Assembly (NCBI GenBank): GCA_027574665.1 | Contig: CM050659.1 | Span: 16,035,001-16,099,000 of the forward strand | Direction: 5' to 3' | Length of the DNA stretch: 64,000 nt | From: Rhynochetos jubatus | Lineage: Eukaryota > Chordata > Aves > Eurypygiformes > Rhynochetidae | Shown here: positions 1 through 13,400 of the stretch, piece after piece | Layout: each line of letters starts with the position of its first letter | How positions within the stretch are numbered: position 1 is the first letter of the stretch | Program-made: the position numbers and the translations under genes | The notes under the pieces: model-generated | The model's database searches: none | Seen by the model: the letters and a program-made list of their open reading frames with translations, nothing else | What the model was told of the DNA's origin: nothing

Positions 1-1470
1 GGAGGGCGACAGTCAGCCGGAGCCTGCAGGGCGAAGATGCACAAGCGCCAGAGGGAACAAAGTCTGCGCCGTAAAAAGGGGCCCAACGTCGCCTCCCGCG
101 GGCAGGCCCGGCCCCGGCCCGGCCGGCAGAGCCGCCCGCCCTCGCGGACACGCCCCGCAGGGCTCCGGCTGCCCGGGGCGGCGCCGCCGGACCCCCGAGG
201 GCCCTGCAGACCCGGCAGGTTTCCCTGCCGCCCTCTGGGCCCGCAGGGGCTGGACTGCTCCGCTCCTCGCCGCTCCGCCCGACACGCACCTGCGGACCGC
301 GCCCCCGCGGCGCTCCGTCCGCCGCACCTGCCCGCCCTGCTCCGGGCCGGTGCCACGGTCCCGGGCTCAGCCCAGCCCGGCCCAGCCTGGGGGGAGCTCG
401 GACCCACAGTGTGGCGAGTCCTGGGAACACGCGGGGCGGGACAAGGGCAGAGCTGCGGCACGTGGTCGCCGGCACCTACCTACCTACCTACCTGCCTGCC
501 TGCCGGGCGAGGCGAGGCGAGGCGAGGCGAGGCGAGGCGAGGCGAGGCGAGGCCCGGCCCGGCCCGGCCCGGCCCGGCCCGGCCCGGCTCAGATTGCCCC
601 GGTCCGGCCCCAAGCCGTCCCCGGGGACGCGCCGCGGAGAGCGGCCCCTTTAAAGCCGCCCAGTACTGTCACGGGGCCGCGCGCCGCGTTCCCTCGGGAG
701 CACAACAAGAGTCACGCTCGCAGCCGCCGGGCGAGGGGGGCGTGGCCAGGTGGAACGCGCCAATCAGCGGGCTCTCCGGGCCGGAGGTAACGCCCCGCGT
801 AGCGTCACGGCCGCCGCTGGCCGCCCCGCCCTCCCCGGCCCGTTGGACGTAGAGCGCGGCCCGGCCCGAGGATGCGGGGAGGGTCGGCGTTGCCCGGCGC
901 CGCTGGCGCCGCTCCGGTGCCCGGCTTCCTGGCCAAGCTTTGGGCGCTGGTGGAGGATCCGCAGAGCGACGACGTGATCTGCTGGAGTAGGGTGAGGGCC
1001 GCCTGTGGGGCCAAGGCCCAGCCGGGTACCGCCGCCTGCCGGGCGGGGGAGTCGGGGCCGGCCGGGTCGGGGCGGCGTGAAGCGGGTGACGAGCCGGGGA
1101 GGCCCGCGCGAAGGGCCCTGGGCAGGCCGGGAGGGTGGGGCGGGGGCCGTGGGGCATGGCGGGTCCCTGTGGGCAGGGAGCGGGGGCTGGGGAGGGCCCA
1201 TTGTGTCTCCTGGGGCCCCGGCGGGCCGGGACGCCCCGAGACTCCCGCTTGGCCCCAGGCAGCCGCCGCCCCCGAGATTCGGGGGTGTGGTAGGTGCGGG
1301 GGGTGACGGCGTGGCTTCCTCCCCTTCAGCGGGGGGAGCCCGGTTGTCGGCAGGGACCGGTGACAGGGCGGGCGAAACACGCACTCGGGGCAGCGCCTGG
1401 GCCGGGCCGGGCCCGGGTTCCCCCGCTGCGGGGGTTGCCTGCTGCCTGCGCAGTGACCACGAATGACTCT
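1..1470. promoter_or_regulatory. CpG island covering the HSF3 promoter and first exon
   Basis: The stretch is very rich in G+C and CpG and drops abruptly to AT-rich intron sequence after about 1,470. It contains the first HSF3 coding exon. Upstream of the ATG at 872 there is a GC-box-like run near 735-744 and an inverted-CCAAT-box-type motif (CCAAT at 760-764). A half CRE-like GCGTCACG lies near 802-809. A TTTAAAG motif lies near 650, but nothing shows that it acts as a TATA box. A broad CpG-island promoter is inferred. The island begins at or before base 1, so a divergent gene to the left is possible but not visible. Confidence 0.75.
473..590. repeat. Composite GC-rich microsatellite (tetramer, GAGGC, CCCGG)
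   Basis: Three simple repeats lie back to back. A CTAC/CTGC tetramer tract runs to about 504. It is followed by about nine copies of a GCGAG pentamer to about 553, then about seven copies of CCCGG to about 588. The whole block is about 300 bp upstream of the HSF3 start codon. Open frames that run through it (for example 37-852) are products of the repeat and GC bias, not genes. Confidence 0.9.
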
Positions 1471-4400
1471 GCCAAGCGATCTGGCATGGCACAGTGGAGC
1501 ATATCCGGGTATTAAAATTTCAGATTAGATGTAATTAGCTCACAGTGGGGACGCTCAATAGAAAAGACACCTTAAGAAGTAACTAATTTTTAATTTTTTC
1601 TTCCTGAGAGTAGGAAGATAGGCCTTGTTGGTCCCGTGTACCTGCAGGCGCAGGGCACTGCAAACATACACGGATTAAGAAGACATCTGACACAAACGCA
1701 GCGTTTCGTTTTGTCTGCTCACTTTTAAATCCATAGGATTTTCTCCACTTTGTTTCAAGGTTTGGCCTTTACAAAGACAAAGATGGAAAGAAACGTAATA
1801 CTTGTGTTCTCCTTGTGAACAGCATAAAAATGCTGGGTTTCAGGAAGTTTGAATTTGAGAATATGATAAATCTGAAAGTGCTTGTGTCATGGTTACCCTT
1901 TTTCTCCGCTGGGTTTTGTTGTCTGAAGTTTTGGTAACTGCTGTGTTACTTGGTTATTTTTAGTGGTGACGTAGTAGACACAATGGAAGAATCTCGTCAG
2001 GAGCTAGCCAAACTGATCCAGGGAGGTAAAAGCCCTCTAGTGGCATGAATTCCATCGTGCTTGAGCAATATTTATTGTTTCCTGTGGACAGAGTGCAGCA
2101 GATACATGGGACTTTAGAACGGTTTTTCTTTGGATTAAGATAAAAGCTTCATGGCTTTAAAATATTCCCGGTTCAATATAAGTGTTTCATTTAACTATCT
2201 TTTTGGATTCAAACTTTTTAGTACTGTCTCAAGTACTCAGTATTGCACACACACACAATTCCCTTTGTGATGTGTTTTGCCCTTCCCTGTTGTAGAAACT
2301 GTTGATTTATGGTCTTGACTTATGAGCAACACCTTAGACAAATTCTGCTTGATCTCTGACTGTTACTTCTGCTTATTCCCTAGAATGGTGAGAACTTCTG
2401 CATTCTGGATGAGCAGAGGTTTGCTAAGGAGCTACTCCCCAAGTACTTCAAACACAACAATATCTCCAGCTTCATACGACAGCTTAACATGTGTAAGCAC
2501 CAGCTGTTCTTATGTATTCTTTCTGCCAATTGTGTTGCTACTTGGCATCGAATTGAATTTCTTTACACAGACTGATTAACTTGGCAGGTCTTTCATCCCT
2601 GACAACCTGAATTCTGATCCTGAGTTTGTTTTGCAAAAGAAAAGAATACCAGTAGAGCTTGGCTTAGTCTGTTTTCTGTGTTTCAGCTAGGAGTCACTTG
2701 CTCTTTGAGCAACTGCTGTAAAAAGTACTGTTTCATGTGCTGGTACCTAAAGCTTGGGTAGAGTTCACTGGACTCCAGTGGTAGTGTTAATGGTAACGGT
2801 GACAGCAAACTTATGCATACCTAGGGGAACAAAGGCCGTATCTACACCCATGCATCTGGTATATGAAAAAAATTGCCTAGATCATGCTGTTGTCTGCACT
2901 GCTATGTTGAAACAAGATTAGTCACACTGATGGGTTGAGCTGGACTAAGTTTGATTGCGGTTTTGTGCTGGACTTGTGAGCATCATGTAGCATCCATTAT
3001 ATAACACGTACAACTTGTACAGGCAAAGAAACTGGAGTGAGGTGGCAGTTCAAAGATACAATACTATGTGCAGGTCTGCAACACGCAGCAGAAATAGTTG
3101 TTTTGCAGCAGATAGCTTGTGGGCTGAGGGAGGGTGCAAACTGCATGGAAGGTGGCTGCCTCATTTAGAATTTCCATTCAGAGTAAAGGGGAGGAAGTCT
3201 CTGTCCTTGCCCAGTAGGTTTGCTTGGTCTCTGTGGCTGGTGCCCGTTTAGATTTTTGTCAGACATGAGAGAAAGCATACATTTAGCCTCTTGACACAGA
3301 GTCAGTGTTGCTGTTTGTGTCGTGTTGAGGCTCCATCACTTGGGTGTCAAAGGATGATGCAAACATACAGTTGTCAGTTGCCTTGTAGCAAGGGTAAATG
3401 CTAAAATATAAATATTCCTGTGAAGATATGCAGTGTGATGGCAGCCTCCTTTTCCTGCTGGAACTATCCTAGCTTCAAGTAAAGTTTTCTTATGGTAGTG
3501 TTGTTGAGGCACAGTGAAACAGGAATATATTAACTATGGTAAAAACTTGAGCAAGGAGAGAGATGGATTGGTCTGTCAGCTGTACTTTGCGTGTACCCTG
3601 TCGTACTCAAAGCGGTGATGGAAGTAGAGCTGGCAACGTCTTATTTCATGCAAGTTGCCTGGCATGGAGAAAATACTCTGCATGCATATGCTTGCATAGG
3701 CTGAGAACTAATTTCCTTACTTTATTCTGTAGACCCTGGTCGTATATGACAGCATTTGTTTTGATATGTAGTTGTCTGAGACTACAGGCATGAAAGGGAA
3801 GGTGCACCACTCCGCTGCTTCTACTAGGACAAGATTTTATTCAAGAGGTCCTAATCTCATTTCTAACTAACTTCTTTGATTATTTGGACATCACTGTCTT
3901 GCTTGCAGACACTAGCTGGCCTCTGCCATGCATGCTGTTCGTACAGCCTGCGAGGTCATTTGATGGTATTGTGGATGTGTTCTCTAGCTGTGAAGTTTGG
4001 AGCAGTTAGGAAATGGCTAACAGCTACTTTGGCTGTTTTTCATGCTTTCTGCTCTCAGTAGCTGTAGTGCTGTAGGTATTTCGGTAGCCTTGGGGTTTTC
4101 TGTAGCTGTGTGTTGTAAGGGGCAGCTTTGCACTGAAAGAAGTAACTTTGTAATACCTCTCCACAGATGGTTTCAGGAAGGTGATTGCTCTGGAGAATGG
4201 TATGATTACAGCAGAGAAAAGCTCAGTCATCGAGTTCCAGCACCCTTTCTTCAAGCAAGGGAATGCACATTTACTGGAAAACATCAAGCGCAAGGTACAG
4301 TCTAAGCGTGTATTTACTTCACTTTCTGAGAAGTAGCTTATCAAGAACATGTCTGGGGGTTCAAACGCTTTACAGCTAACACATTCCATGGGAACCAAGA

Positions 4401-7400
4401 TTGTGCATCATGTTGCAAACCTTTGTAACTCCCTCTTGAATGCCAGGCTAATGCTTGGCTTGGCCTCATGCCAGCTCTTAGACAAAACACACCCTGTTGT
4501 TGTTAGCTGGAGTAGGACCACGTTGTTCATAGCTGTCTAACTAGAGCCCTTTTTCCACAGAGTTGATGAACCTGATTACAGCTTAGGATGGTCTTCAGTT
4601 CTGCCAGCATAGCAGAGTTGGAAAGAGTTACAAAGTGGAAGAAAATACATTTCCATTTGGTGCTTACTGAAAATTATTAAGGGCATCAGTAATCATTTCA
4701 TTTGGGCGAGTTTGCATAAATCACATTGTTCCTCCAAAGCTGTGTTGTCACTAAGCTACTTCTTATTAGCGCTTTCCAGTTTTCTTTTGTACGTTCAAGC
4801 CTTGTCTGACCTGTTTCTGCACAGAGATTTATCCTCTGTTGGCACATTACAGTCTATAATATCCTGCCTGCCAGAGAAAGAGAGTATCATGATACATCAT
4901 GTTGACATTTGAACTGCAGAGTCTTCTCTTTAGAATGTTGTAATATGGTAGCTACATTGCCCAAGTTAATAAAAACACAGGGTAGGCTTGAGAGTCACAA
5001 TTGTGTTTTGATTGATTCTTCACTGAGCTGCCCTGCTCAGAATCACAATTGATTAAATATAGTTGTACAGTTGCTTCTCTGACTCAGGCCTGCGCTCTTC
5101 CCAGGTGCTGTAATCACTGGCTTGTCTTGGCTTGCACACCTTACTTTCTGGTATTTTGGGGCAGTCGGCTGATGACGTTATATATGGCACCATGTGTCTC
5201 AGGAGTGTTGCACTGGGTGGAGTATTCTAGATGGAAAGACAAAAGCGGTAGTTAGTGCCAAGGACATTCATATGAGACTATTGAATAGGTTGGTGAAATA
5301 TATTCTTTGTTGCATGGGAAATGTTGGTGATTGTTTGAAAAACATTCATTAGTTTTTCTGCTCTTACACTGTCTGGAATAGAGTCAGATTTAAGTACTGC
5401 TATAAACTGGATTTCAAGCCTCTAACAGGAATGCAAATTTGAATGCAGGACTTTATTTACTCCCTTTCAGTGTTAGCTCTGCTGATGGGCTTCAGTCTTG
5501 ACACTCTTATTACCTACTTAGAGACTCTGAAGAGAGCAATTCCTTGCACTTGAGCAGAATGTTTTAGTTTGGTCCTTTTTTTAGAGGCAGGCTGTCTGCA
5601 TTTGACAATTCCACCTGCTGTCTGCATCTCTTGGTTGTCTTCCCTATGGAGAGGTGGTGTGCTGAAGAGAAATCAGATGGCCTTGAATTTCATTTGGGAT
5701 ACAGCTCATGTGTGTTAGCATAAGGTATTATCTGTAATGACTAGCAAAGCATTTATAAATGTAGACAGAGGAGAGCTGTCAGGCCATTCAGTCCATCCTT
5801 TGTATAACTGGCTTATGTTAAGAAAGTAGTTATTTCTGTGGAGTGATTACGTAAGTTCCATTCTGTTTCATTACAAAGTGCTGGAATGTTAATTTATAAC
5901 ACTGTAGGTCCATATCTGACCATCCCATTCTCCTTTGAAAGAAGGGGTCTGTCAGCTGACCTGAATGGAACTTACCTAGCACTTGAGTGGGCCCCTTCCA
6001 GATGCTTTCACCTCCCTCTTGGAATTTAGTAGAACAATAAGAAAAATCATGGTATGCTGTAGGTTGGAAGGCACATCTGGTGGTGTTCTGCTGCAGCTTC
6101 GTTTGGTTCTGTTCTGGTCAGTATTTGGCTAAATGATTTTTTTAAAATCATGCACACAAAACCTGGATGTGTCGTTCAGACATGTGATGTGCCAGACCCA
6201 TCTTTTTGAAAATCCTGAGTTGTATGTTAGGCATTAATGCCACCACCACAGAAAGTTGCTGAAGGAACTGAAAAATGTTGACTGTGGAAGTGTGTGGAGG
6301 AGAGAGTGAGCTTTTTGCTTTCTGATGTCTCTTCCACCATTGTTTGAAGAGGTGACATTCATGGATTCTGCTGTGGGCAGAAGAGCAGTTTGGACTCTCA
6401 CTTTCTGAAGACAAGTCTCCATAATTTTGGAATGTCACTGAGCACACAGGTGATAGAGGAAACACCAAATATGGGAATCTGCAGTCCAGGTGTTGTGGGA
6501 CGAATTTTTAAATCGAATAGGATGCACCTAATTAGATACCTTTCTCTCCCTGCCCCGACACTCAGTAACTTAATGGAAATTGGTTACTCCTCTGCTGGCA
6601 GATTTACGCACACCTAAGAGGAGTACGATCATCTTGTTCTCACTCCGCTATCGAATATCTGTTTTGGTTTTGGCTGGTGTCTTACTCTTTGACACTAGAG
6701 GGCAAGCTGTCACCAGACCTGTCAGGGAGAACCCCCTAGGGAAGGCCATTGTCAATCACTGGTAGGCTTTCATTACCAATTACAATGGTGAAGCTACTGT
6801 CTACATGTACAGAGTGCTACTCTCGTGTTTTCATTGACATCTTGGGTTTTTCATACAGTGTACACTGTCCTAAGGACTGTCATTTATAGCAGTTGCAGCA
6901 TTTGTGATACCTAGGAACTATAGTGTTACCTAATCCTTTAACGGAGTTTGTGCCTGTTCTTCTAACAGACTAACTACACTGTTCCTGTAGAAAGGAGTAT
7001 GCTAGGCACTGTTTGTAGTAAAGCATGTGTAACCTGGTCTTTTTTTAGGTATCAGCAGTAAGAACTGAGGATCTGAAGGTCTGTACAGAGGATTTGCACA
7101 AAGTACTCTCTGAAGTCCAGGAAATGAGGGAACAGCAGAACAACATGGATGTGAGACTGGCTAACATGAAGAGGTAGACTCCGTCTGTTTGAGGCCCTTG
7201 TACATTAATGCTGCTTATATCTAAATGGAGCTTGACTCTAAATCTGGGTTTCGGTTGAACTGGAAACAGGTGAAGCTATATTTTCTTCTAAGAATCCTCA
7301 TTCCACCCCACACAACATTCTGAACTGGGAGTTTGTTGACTATCTTGAGTTTTCGTTTTGGTTGCCATCACCTGTAGTAGTGTTTTAGGGTGATCAAAGT

Positions 7401-10400
7401 GTTTTCTAAACACAAAACAAGGTTAGATGCAGTGAGGGACAATTAGTCTTTGGTTTTCTTTCTAATTGGAAGTGAACTTTGCATGTCCTCATCTCTCTTC
7501 CCTCAGATCCTTTTTGTATCCACCAAAGTTCAGGAGATACCTTTACTCCACTCCCTCTGTTCCTTTAAAAAAACCCCCAACCAACCAAACCTCAAACACA
7601 AACTTTGAAACTCTTCTGAGATGGTCTGTTTTACACTCAGCTTGTTTCCAAATGCCAAGTCTTTATTCTAAGTCTTTAAAGGAATACCTCAGATCAAGAT
7701 TATTGGTGGAGCAGCAGAGGATGAGAATGTCCTCATTGAGTGTTTGGTCCTGCCTGATGGCAAATGGAGTTCATTTAACCCAGGGTTTATACTAGTGGAT
7801 CTGATTAACTGATTGTTAGTTATCTGTGGAAAGAATGTTGCCATTGGTCCTGCAAGGTACTGTGAAAGTTTGAAAGCTGTAAAACTGAAGTACATAAAGT
7901 AAACTCTGTTCATCCTCTGTCTTCTAATTTATTCTGCATTGCAGAGAAAATAAGGCCCTGTGGAAAGAAGTGGCAGTTCTAAGGCAGAAACACAGTCAAC
8001 AACAGAAGCTGCTGTCTAAGGTACCATTGCAGCATCTTCAGTGCTACCATCCTTATTCCTGCCTCTGTGATACTTGATGGCATTCTTTGCTTATGTAGAA
8101 TGACAAATGACACAGAGCTGAACAGGCTATATTAATACAGCACACAGAAAATGTTCACAGTTCCTGAGTGTCCCAGAAGTAGCACAGCAAAGAACCATGA
8201 GCAAAATACTAAGGGAGAGTCATAGTAAAGATTTCAATGTGTTTGAAATCTCAGTGAACCTTACTTGGGGAGAAACCAGTAAATCAAGCTGACCTGGGGT
8301 AAAGGTGGGGCTGGAGACAGTGCATGGTAACAGGAGCCTAAAACAAGAGTTTGCAGGCACGTGGAATGGAATCTGTGAAAGATCTTGGACCAAGACAGAC
8401 TTAGACTACTCAAGAAGTCAACTTGGAACGCAGAAACTATAGGAGCTTCTGCACTGGTTTTCTCTGGTTTATCCCTCAGCTGTTTCTGGTCTGGAATCCT
8501 CTAGTGACTTGTGGTGTATTACATTGCACGAAAAAAAGTCCAACTGGGATGTCTTTCAATGCCATTTGTAACTATTGTTTTGTTTTTAAGATATGAACAC
8601 AAGTGGATTTTGAATTTACCTATTAATTTCAATCCCATAACTATGTGATTTTGTAATAAAGTCTGACTCGGTTAATGTTAGGATTGCTATGCTGACCACT
8701 TGTTTTTGGTTTGTTTGTTTTCTTTTTAGATTCTTCAATTTATACTAAGTTTGATGCGAGGAAATTACATTGTTGGGGTCAAAAGAAAAAGGTAATTACT
8801 GGATAGGTCACAAAAGCATCAGGTGTGAATTATAGGGATAAAACAGCTCCTAGGAGCAAGATACTTAAACTATATGAAGAATATTTTTATTACATGTATA
8901 TTCAAACTTGAGAAAGCTGAGAGAAGTTGAATAAAACATGAAATAAAGATTCTCTTCTTTATCACAAAAAAAAAAAAAGGGTGGGAAGAGACTATACTAC
9001 ATATTTTAAGTTTTGAAGGGCACAGTTAGAAAATGTAAGTCTTTCAAAATGTATGAATGTGACTGACTTACTCAAAACAAAAGGCCTGTTTAGAATGCGG
9101 CCTGTTTGCAGGACACTAAGTAGAAAACATTTCCAAAAGCCAGTGTTCTTAGCAGTGGAAGAACGATTGTTCTTACTGTTCCTGCACGGTTTTGTTATTG
9201 CTATGGCTTTTTACCATGGAACTACACAGTAAAGCTGTGTTTTTGTCTCAGGTCTCTAACGGATGCTGCTGGTGCTTCACCTTCCAAATACAGTCGTCAG
9301 TATGTTCGCATACCTGTGGAGAGTGGCCAAACGGTGAGTCTTCCCAGGGAAAGAGACGATGAGCTGGGCAGGTTGATAGTCATCTCTAAGTCTTCGTTAT
9401 AACCATTAATACCTTATAATCAAATGCACTGCTTTTTGAAATGGGCAGCTGTAAAGCATTGCTCTGTCTGTAGAATCATGCAAATCAGCACAACTAGTCA
9501 AAAGATAAAAACTGAACAGGAGAGAGAAGCTGCAAGAGGAATGGAGCTCCAGCATTAAAAAAAAGTCAGACCTTTTGGTTTACTCATTCTATTTGCTGTA
9601 TCCTGCAGGTGGCCTTTTCTGAACATAATGCAGATGATGAGGGTGGAAACGGTGGAGGTCTCATCATTCGAGATGTTACTGATACCTTGGAAAATGCCAC
9701 CGATGGTCTCCTTGCTGTGGCACACACAAGTGGCAGAGCCGGGTATGTTTAAAGGACGTGGAAGTATTTATGCTTAGGTTGTTAATTAGGTGTTAGTGTA
9801 AGCGGTCCGTATGTATTCTGGGAAACAGCCTGTCTGAATTCTTACTCTCTTTGTGTATGACAGGCCTGATGGTAGGCTGTCTTTTTTACAGCGTGTAGCG
9901 TTAGTCATGGTCAGCAAAGCTTTTTAAGAGCTCGTGTCTCTTCAGGAGTACCCAAAGGCCTATCAACCTGCTTGGTGCTCGGAAGTTTAATTTGCTGAGG
10001 CTTTTCTGTCTATTCAACAAATAAGCACATACTTATCTTTTCAACTGAACAGGGACCTGAATGCATGTGCAGGTTAGTAGTGAACAATCCAGAATGTATA
10101 TAGGTTGCTAATAAACAAGATGTGTCATTTTATCTCCAGTTTCAGTACTACTGTCGCTAACATTATGCTAAGCATAACTGACGGGAAGGCATGGCACTCG
10201 TGTGTGTGGCATCAGATTCTTGTGAAAACCCGTTTAGTTGTTAACATCCAGAGTGAAGTATGGGCCGGTTTGGAATCTTTTATTTCCAGAGACACAATGT
10301 AGGCATTTCCCAACTGCTTAATTTCCACATACTATTTTGCACTTTTATGGCCTGGCAAAATGGGCTGTTTTGAGCTTATACTGCTATCTGTATAAACTGT

Positions 10401-13400
10401 AATAAGAGGCTCCTTCACCAGCCTTTAGGAAAGCACTTTTCTTCTTTAGAAAAAGACCAGTTGGTTGTTTGAACCCTTGACTGGCTTAGCTTTACTGGGT
10501 ATTAAGACTTGAGATGCTAAACTTGAAATGAGTAAGTAATGCAGTTGATGAATTCTCCTGTGTGTTGTTTCTTCTTTGTTCATGTTTTAGGGAGACACAG
10601 GCAGCTCTGGATCCTGACTTACCTATTCGTCAAGTGTTGCAGCCAAATGAGTTAAACTGTGCAGAACCTATCCCCCCAGTTCATCTAAATGACCTAAACA
10701 AATCCAGTGAAATAGGAAATGTTGCTGTGGAACGCCACACTGCACAACCTAATGCTCCAGAAGACCCTGTGTCAGTGATTGACTCCATCTTGAATGAGAA
10801 CAGCTCTGGAAACCAAAATGATCCTTTACTGGACAGGTATTGAACTTTATTCTGGAAGCTGTTACGCTGTCATCATCTTGTGGGATCTTGTTGAAGTTTT
10901 AGAGGATGTGTTTAGCAGAACGTAGTGGATTAGCTCTTTAAATGTTGTTGATGAACTGAATTTTCCGAGGAGGGTTGGAATAGCCACAGCAGTGCCTGTT
11001 GGTCTGTTTTCCCTTCCTTCCCCCTGTGGGTGCTGCATAATACCAAGCAGTGGTTGGTAGATACTGGCCAGGGCCCAGCACAGTGCGATAGGTTGTGCCT
11101 CTTTGGGATAGCCACAGCATTTTCCTTTCAAGTATTCTATCACTTCATCAGGGTCCTGCAGTTGTTTGGGAGTGAAGTTCCAAACCATTGGAGGTGAGAA
11201 GTTCTCTAGATAGCTGCCTGTATTCTCCCACATGCCATGCCATGCCACCCGTGACTGTCCAGCCTTGGGGCAGATCTCGGGGTGATCTGCAAGCAAAACA
11301 AGTGATACACAATGAGATTGCTCACCACCTGGAACCCAATACCCAGCCCGCTCTGGAGCTGAGATCCCTCCTCCCCCAGTGCCATCCTGAGCATGATGTC
11401 ATGTGGTATCGAACATCCCCTTGGCCAGTTTGGTTGCTATCCTGGCTGTGTCCTGCGCCGGCCTTCTGTGAAAATTCACTCTATACCAGCCAAACCCAGG
11501 ACACAGTGAGCTGGATCAAGGGATAAATCATAGAAACATAGAATGGTTTAGCTTGGAAGGGACCTTACAGACCATCCAGTTCCAACCCTCCTGCCATGGG
11601 CAGGGACACCCTCCACTAGTCCAGGTTGCTCAAAGCCTCATCCAGCCTGGCCTTGAAGACAGCCAGGGATGGGGCATCCACAGCTTCTCTGGGCAGAGAG
11701 AATAAACTTTAGTTCTTTCTCCTGATGGCTCTTCTGCTGTGGCTAACTTCAGGGAGGTAGACTGAGATGGTGTGTGACAGCACTGCGTGTAATCTGAAGG
11801 CCCTGTCATATCTTATCTTGTTGGCACTGCAGAATGGGGGGCGATGCTTTGGATCTGGAGTATTCCAGCAGCACAGTGAGAAGCTCAGGACTGGCACCAT
11901 GCATGCACCTTCCTTTCCGCTTCATTTGCAGTCCTTCATATCCTGCCCGCTTGGAAAAGGGTACAATTTGTCATCAATCTGATGGTTCAGAATAGATAGC
12001 ATCATCAGATCCAGACTATTTCCAGTCCTTTGCTTATGTATTGCCCCCAGGTGAAAGCCATCAGACCTGAGTTTAAACAGATACTGCTATGTAGGCTGGG
12101 ATCTGAGAACATTCCAAAGATAGTAAAATGAAGGAGGTATGAAAGAAGGAACTACTTTCTGGTAGGATAACTGTTGTTGCACTTGTTCAGATTGTCTTCC
12201 TTGTCCTTCAGAGAGTTGGACTGTGAAAAGCCATACAGGAATGTGGTTTCATTCGTCTGGCAAGAAGCTGTTATGAATTGCGAGTGACCTGTCCTAGCTC
12301 TCCCCTTGCCCCACAGCTGTAATAACTGAGCGCTTAGCAGGTCGTTCCTGAGAGATTTCCTGCCTTGTGGTGCGCAGGAAGGCCCTAACTGCTGGCTGTT
12401 TCTTACAGCACTGTATCATTTTGTTTTTTTAGAGAAGAAATTCAGGATTTTCTGAATTGCATTGATGCCAGCCTCGAAGAGCTTCAAGCAATGTTATCTG
12501 GGAAGCAGTATAACTTTGGTTTTGAAGCTTTCAGCGATGTGAGTGTCTTTTCACTTTTCCTGATTTCTGAGAAACACCAATTAGGTTGCATTATGAAATT
12601 TGACTGGCTTATTCCATGTTGTAATGTGCAAGGGTGGGGGGGGGAAATCATGAAAAGCAGTTAGTTATGGATAGCGTGATACGTAGTTGCTCTGGGAGTC
12701 TGTCAATGTAGAATGTAACACTGAGAGCCTTTTTCAGTTCACACAGTATTTCTGTTACACAAAACTCAAGGCAGGGGGTGAAGGAAAGAATTTTTCTCTC
12801 AAGCCTTTATCATCACATTCTGATTATGTGTTTGATTATGCATTATGATATGGAATGAAACTCGGCTATACCCCTGGAATCACTGGGGAAAATGGTGTCC
12901 TTTTCTCCTGTGCTGTCAGTTTACTGTCACAGGTTGAAAATATGTTGCTGTAGGCCTGGGGAGGAGCCACCTTCCCCATGCTTCAGTGGGTGGTGTGCTG
13001 GATCCTGCTGTCCTTTCAGGAGCTCTCTGAAGTTTTAAAAACCTTTATTGTATGATGTTTGGTCTGGTTTTATTTTCAGACATTTAATCCTGAGCTGCCA
13101 GCCCTGGATATGAGCTTGATGGAAACTTCCCCTCATATGGAAAACGTAAGAGTTGCTTCTACGATGGGGAGGGTTAATACCATGTTGAGAGCTACGTTTT
13201 GACTGATTCCGTTCAAGGGTAGCACAGGAGGAAACGGGCGTTTTATCTAGTCTGGATTTAAACTGTCCCTTTGCTTTGAGGAGCATGTTCTTGGGAGCAT
13301 TCAGAAAGCAAAGAACGTAAGGAAGAGGGAAACAAACCGCTGTCTGTTGAATCAGCTGTCTGTACTGAGAATTTTTTTTCCTAGCTATGACTTCTCTACC

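Noticed and set aside
37-852. 271-codon plus-strand frame before HSF3
   Set aside because: It crosses the GAGGC/CCCGG repeats in a CpG island, has biased Arg/Pro/Ala composition and no domain, and several frames on both strands are equally open there.
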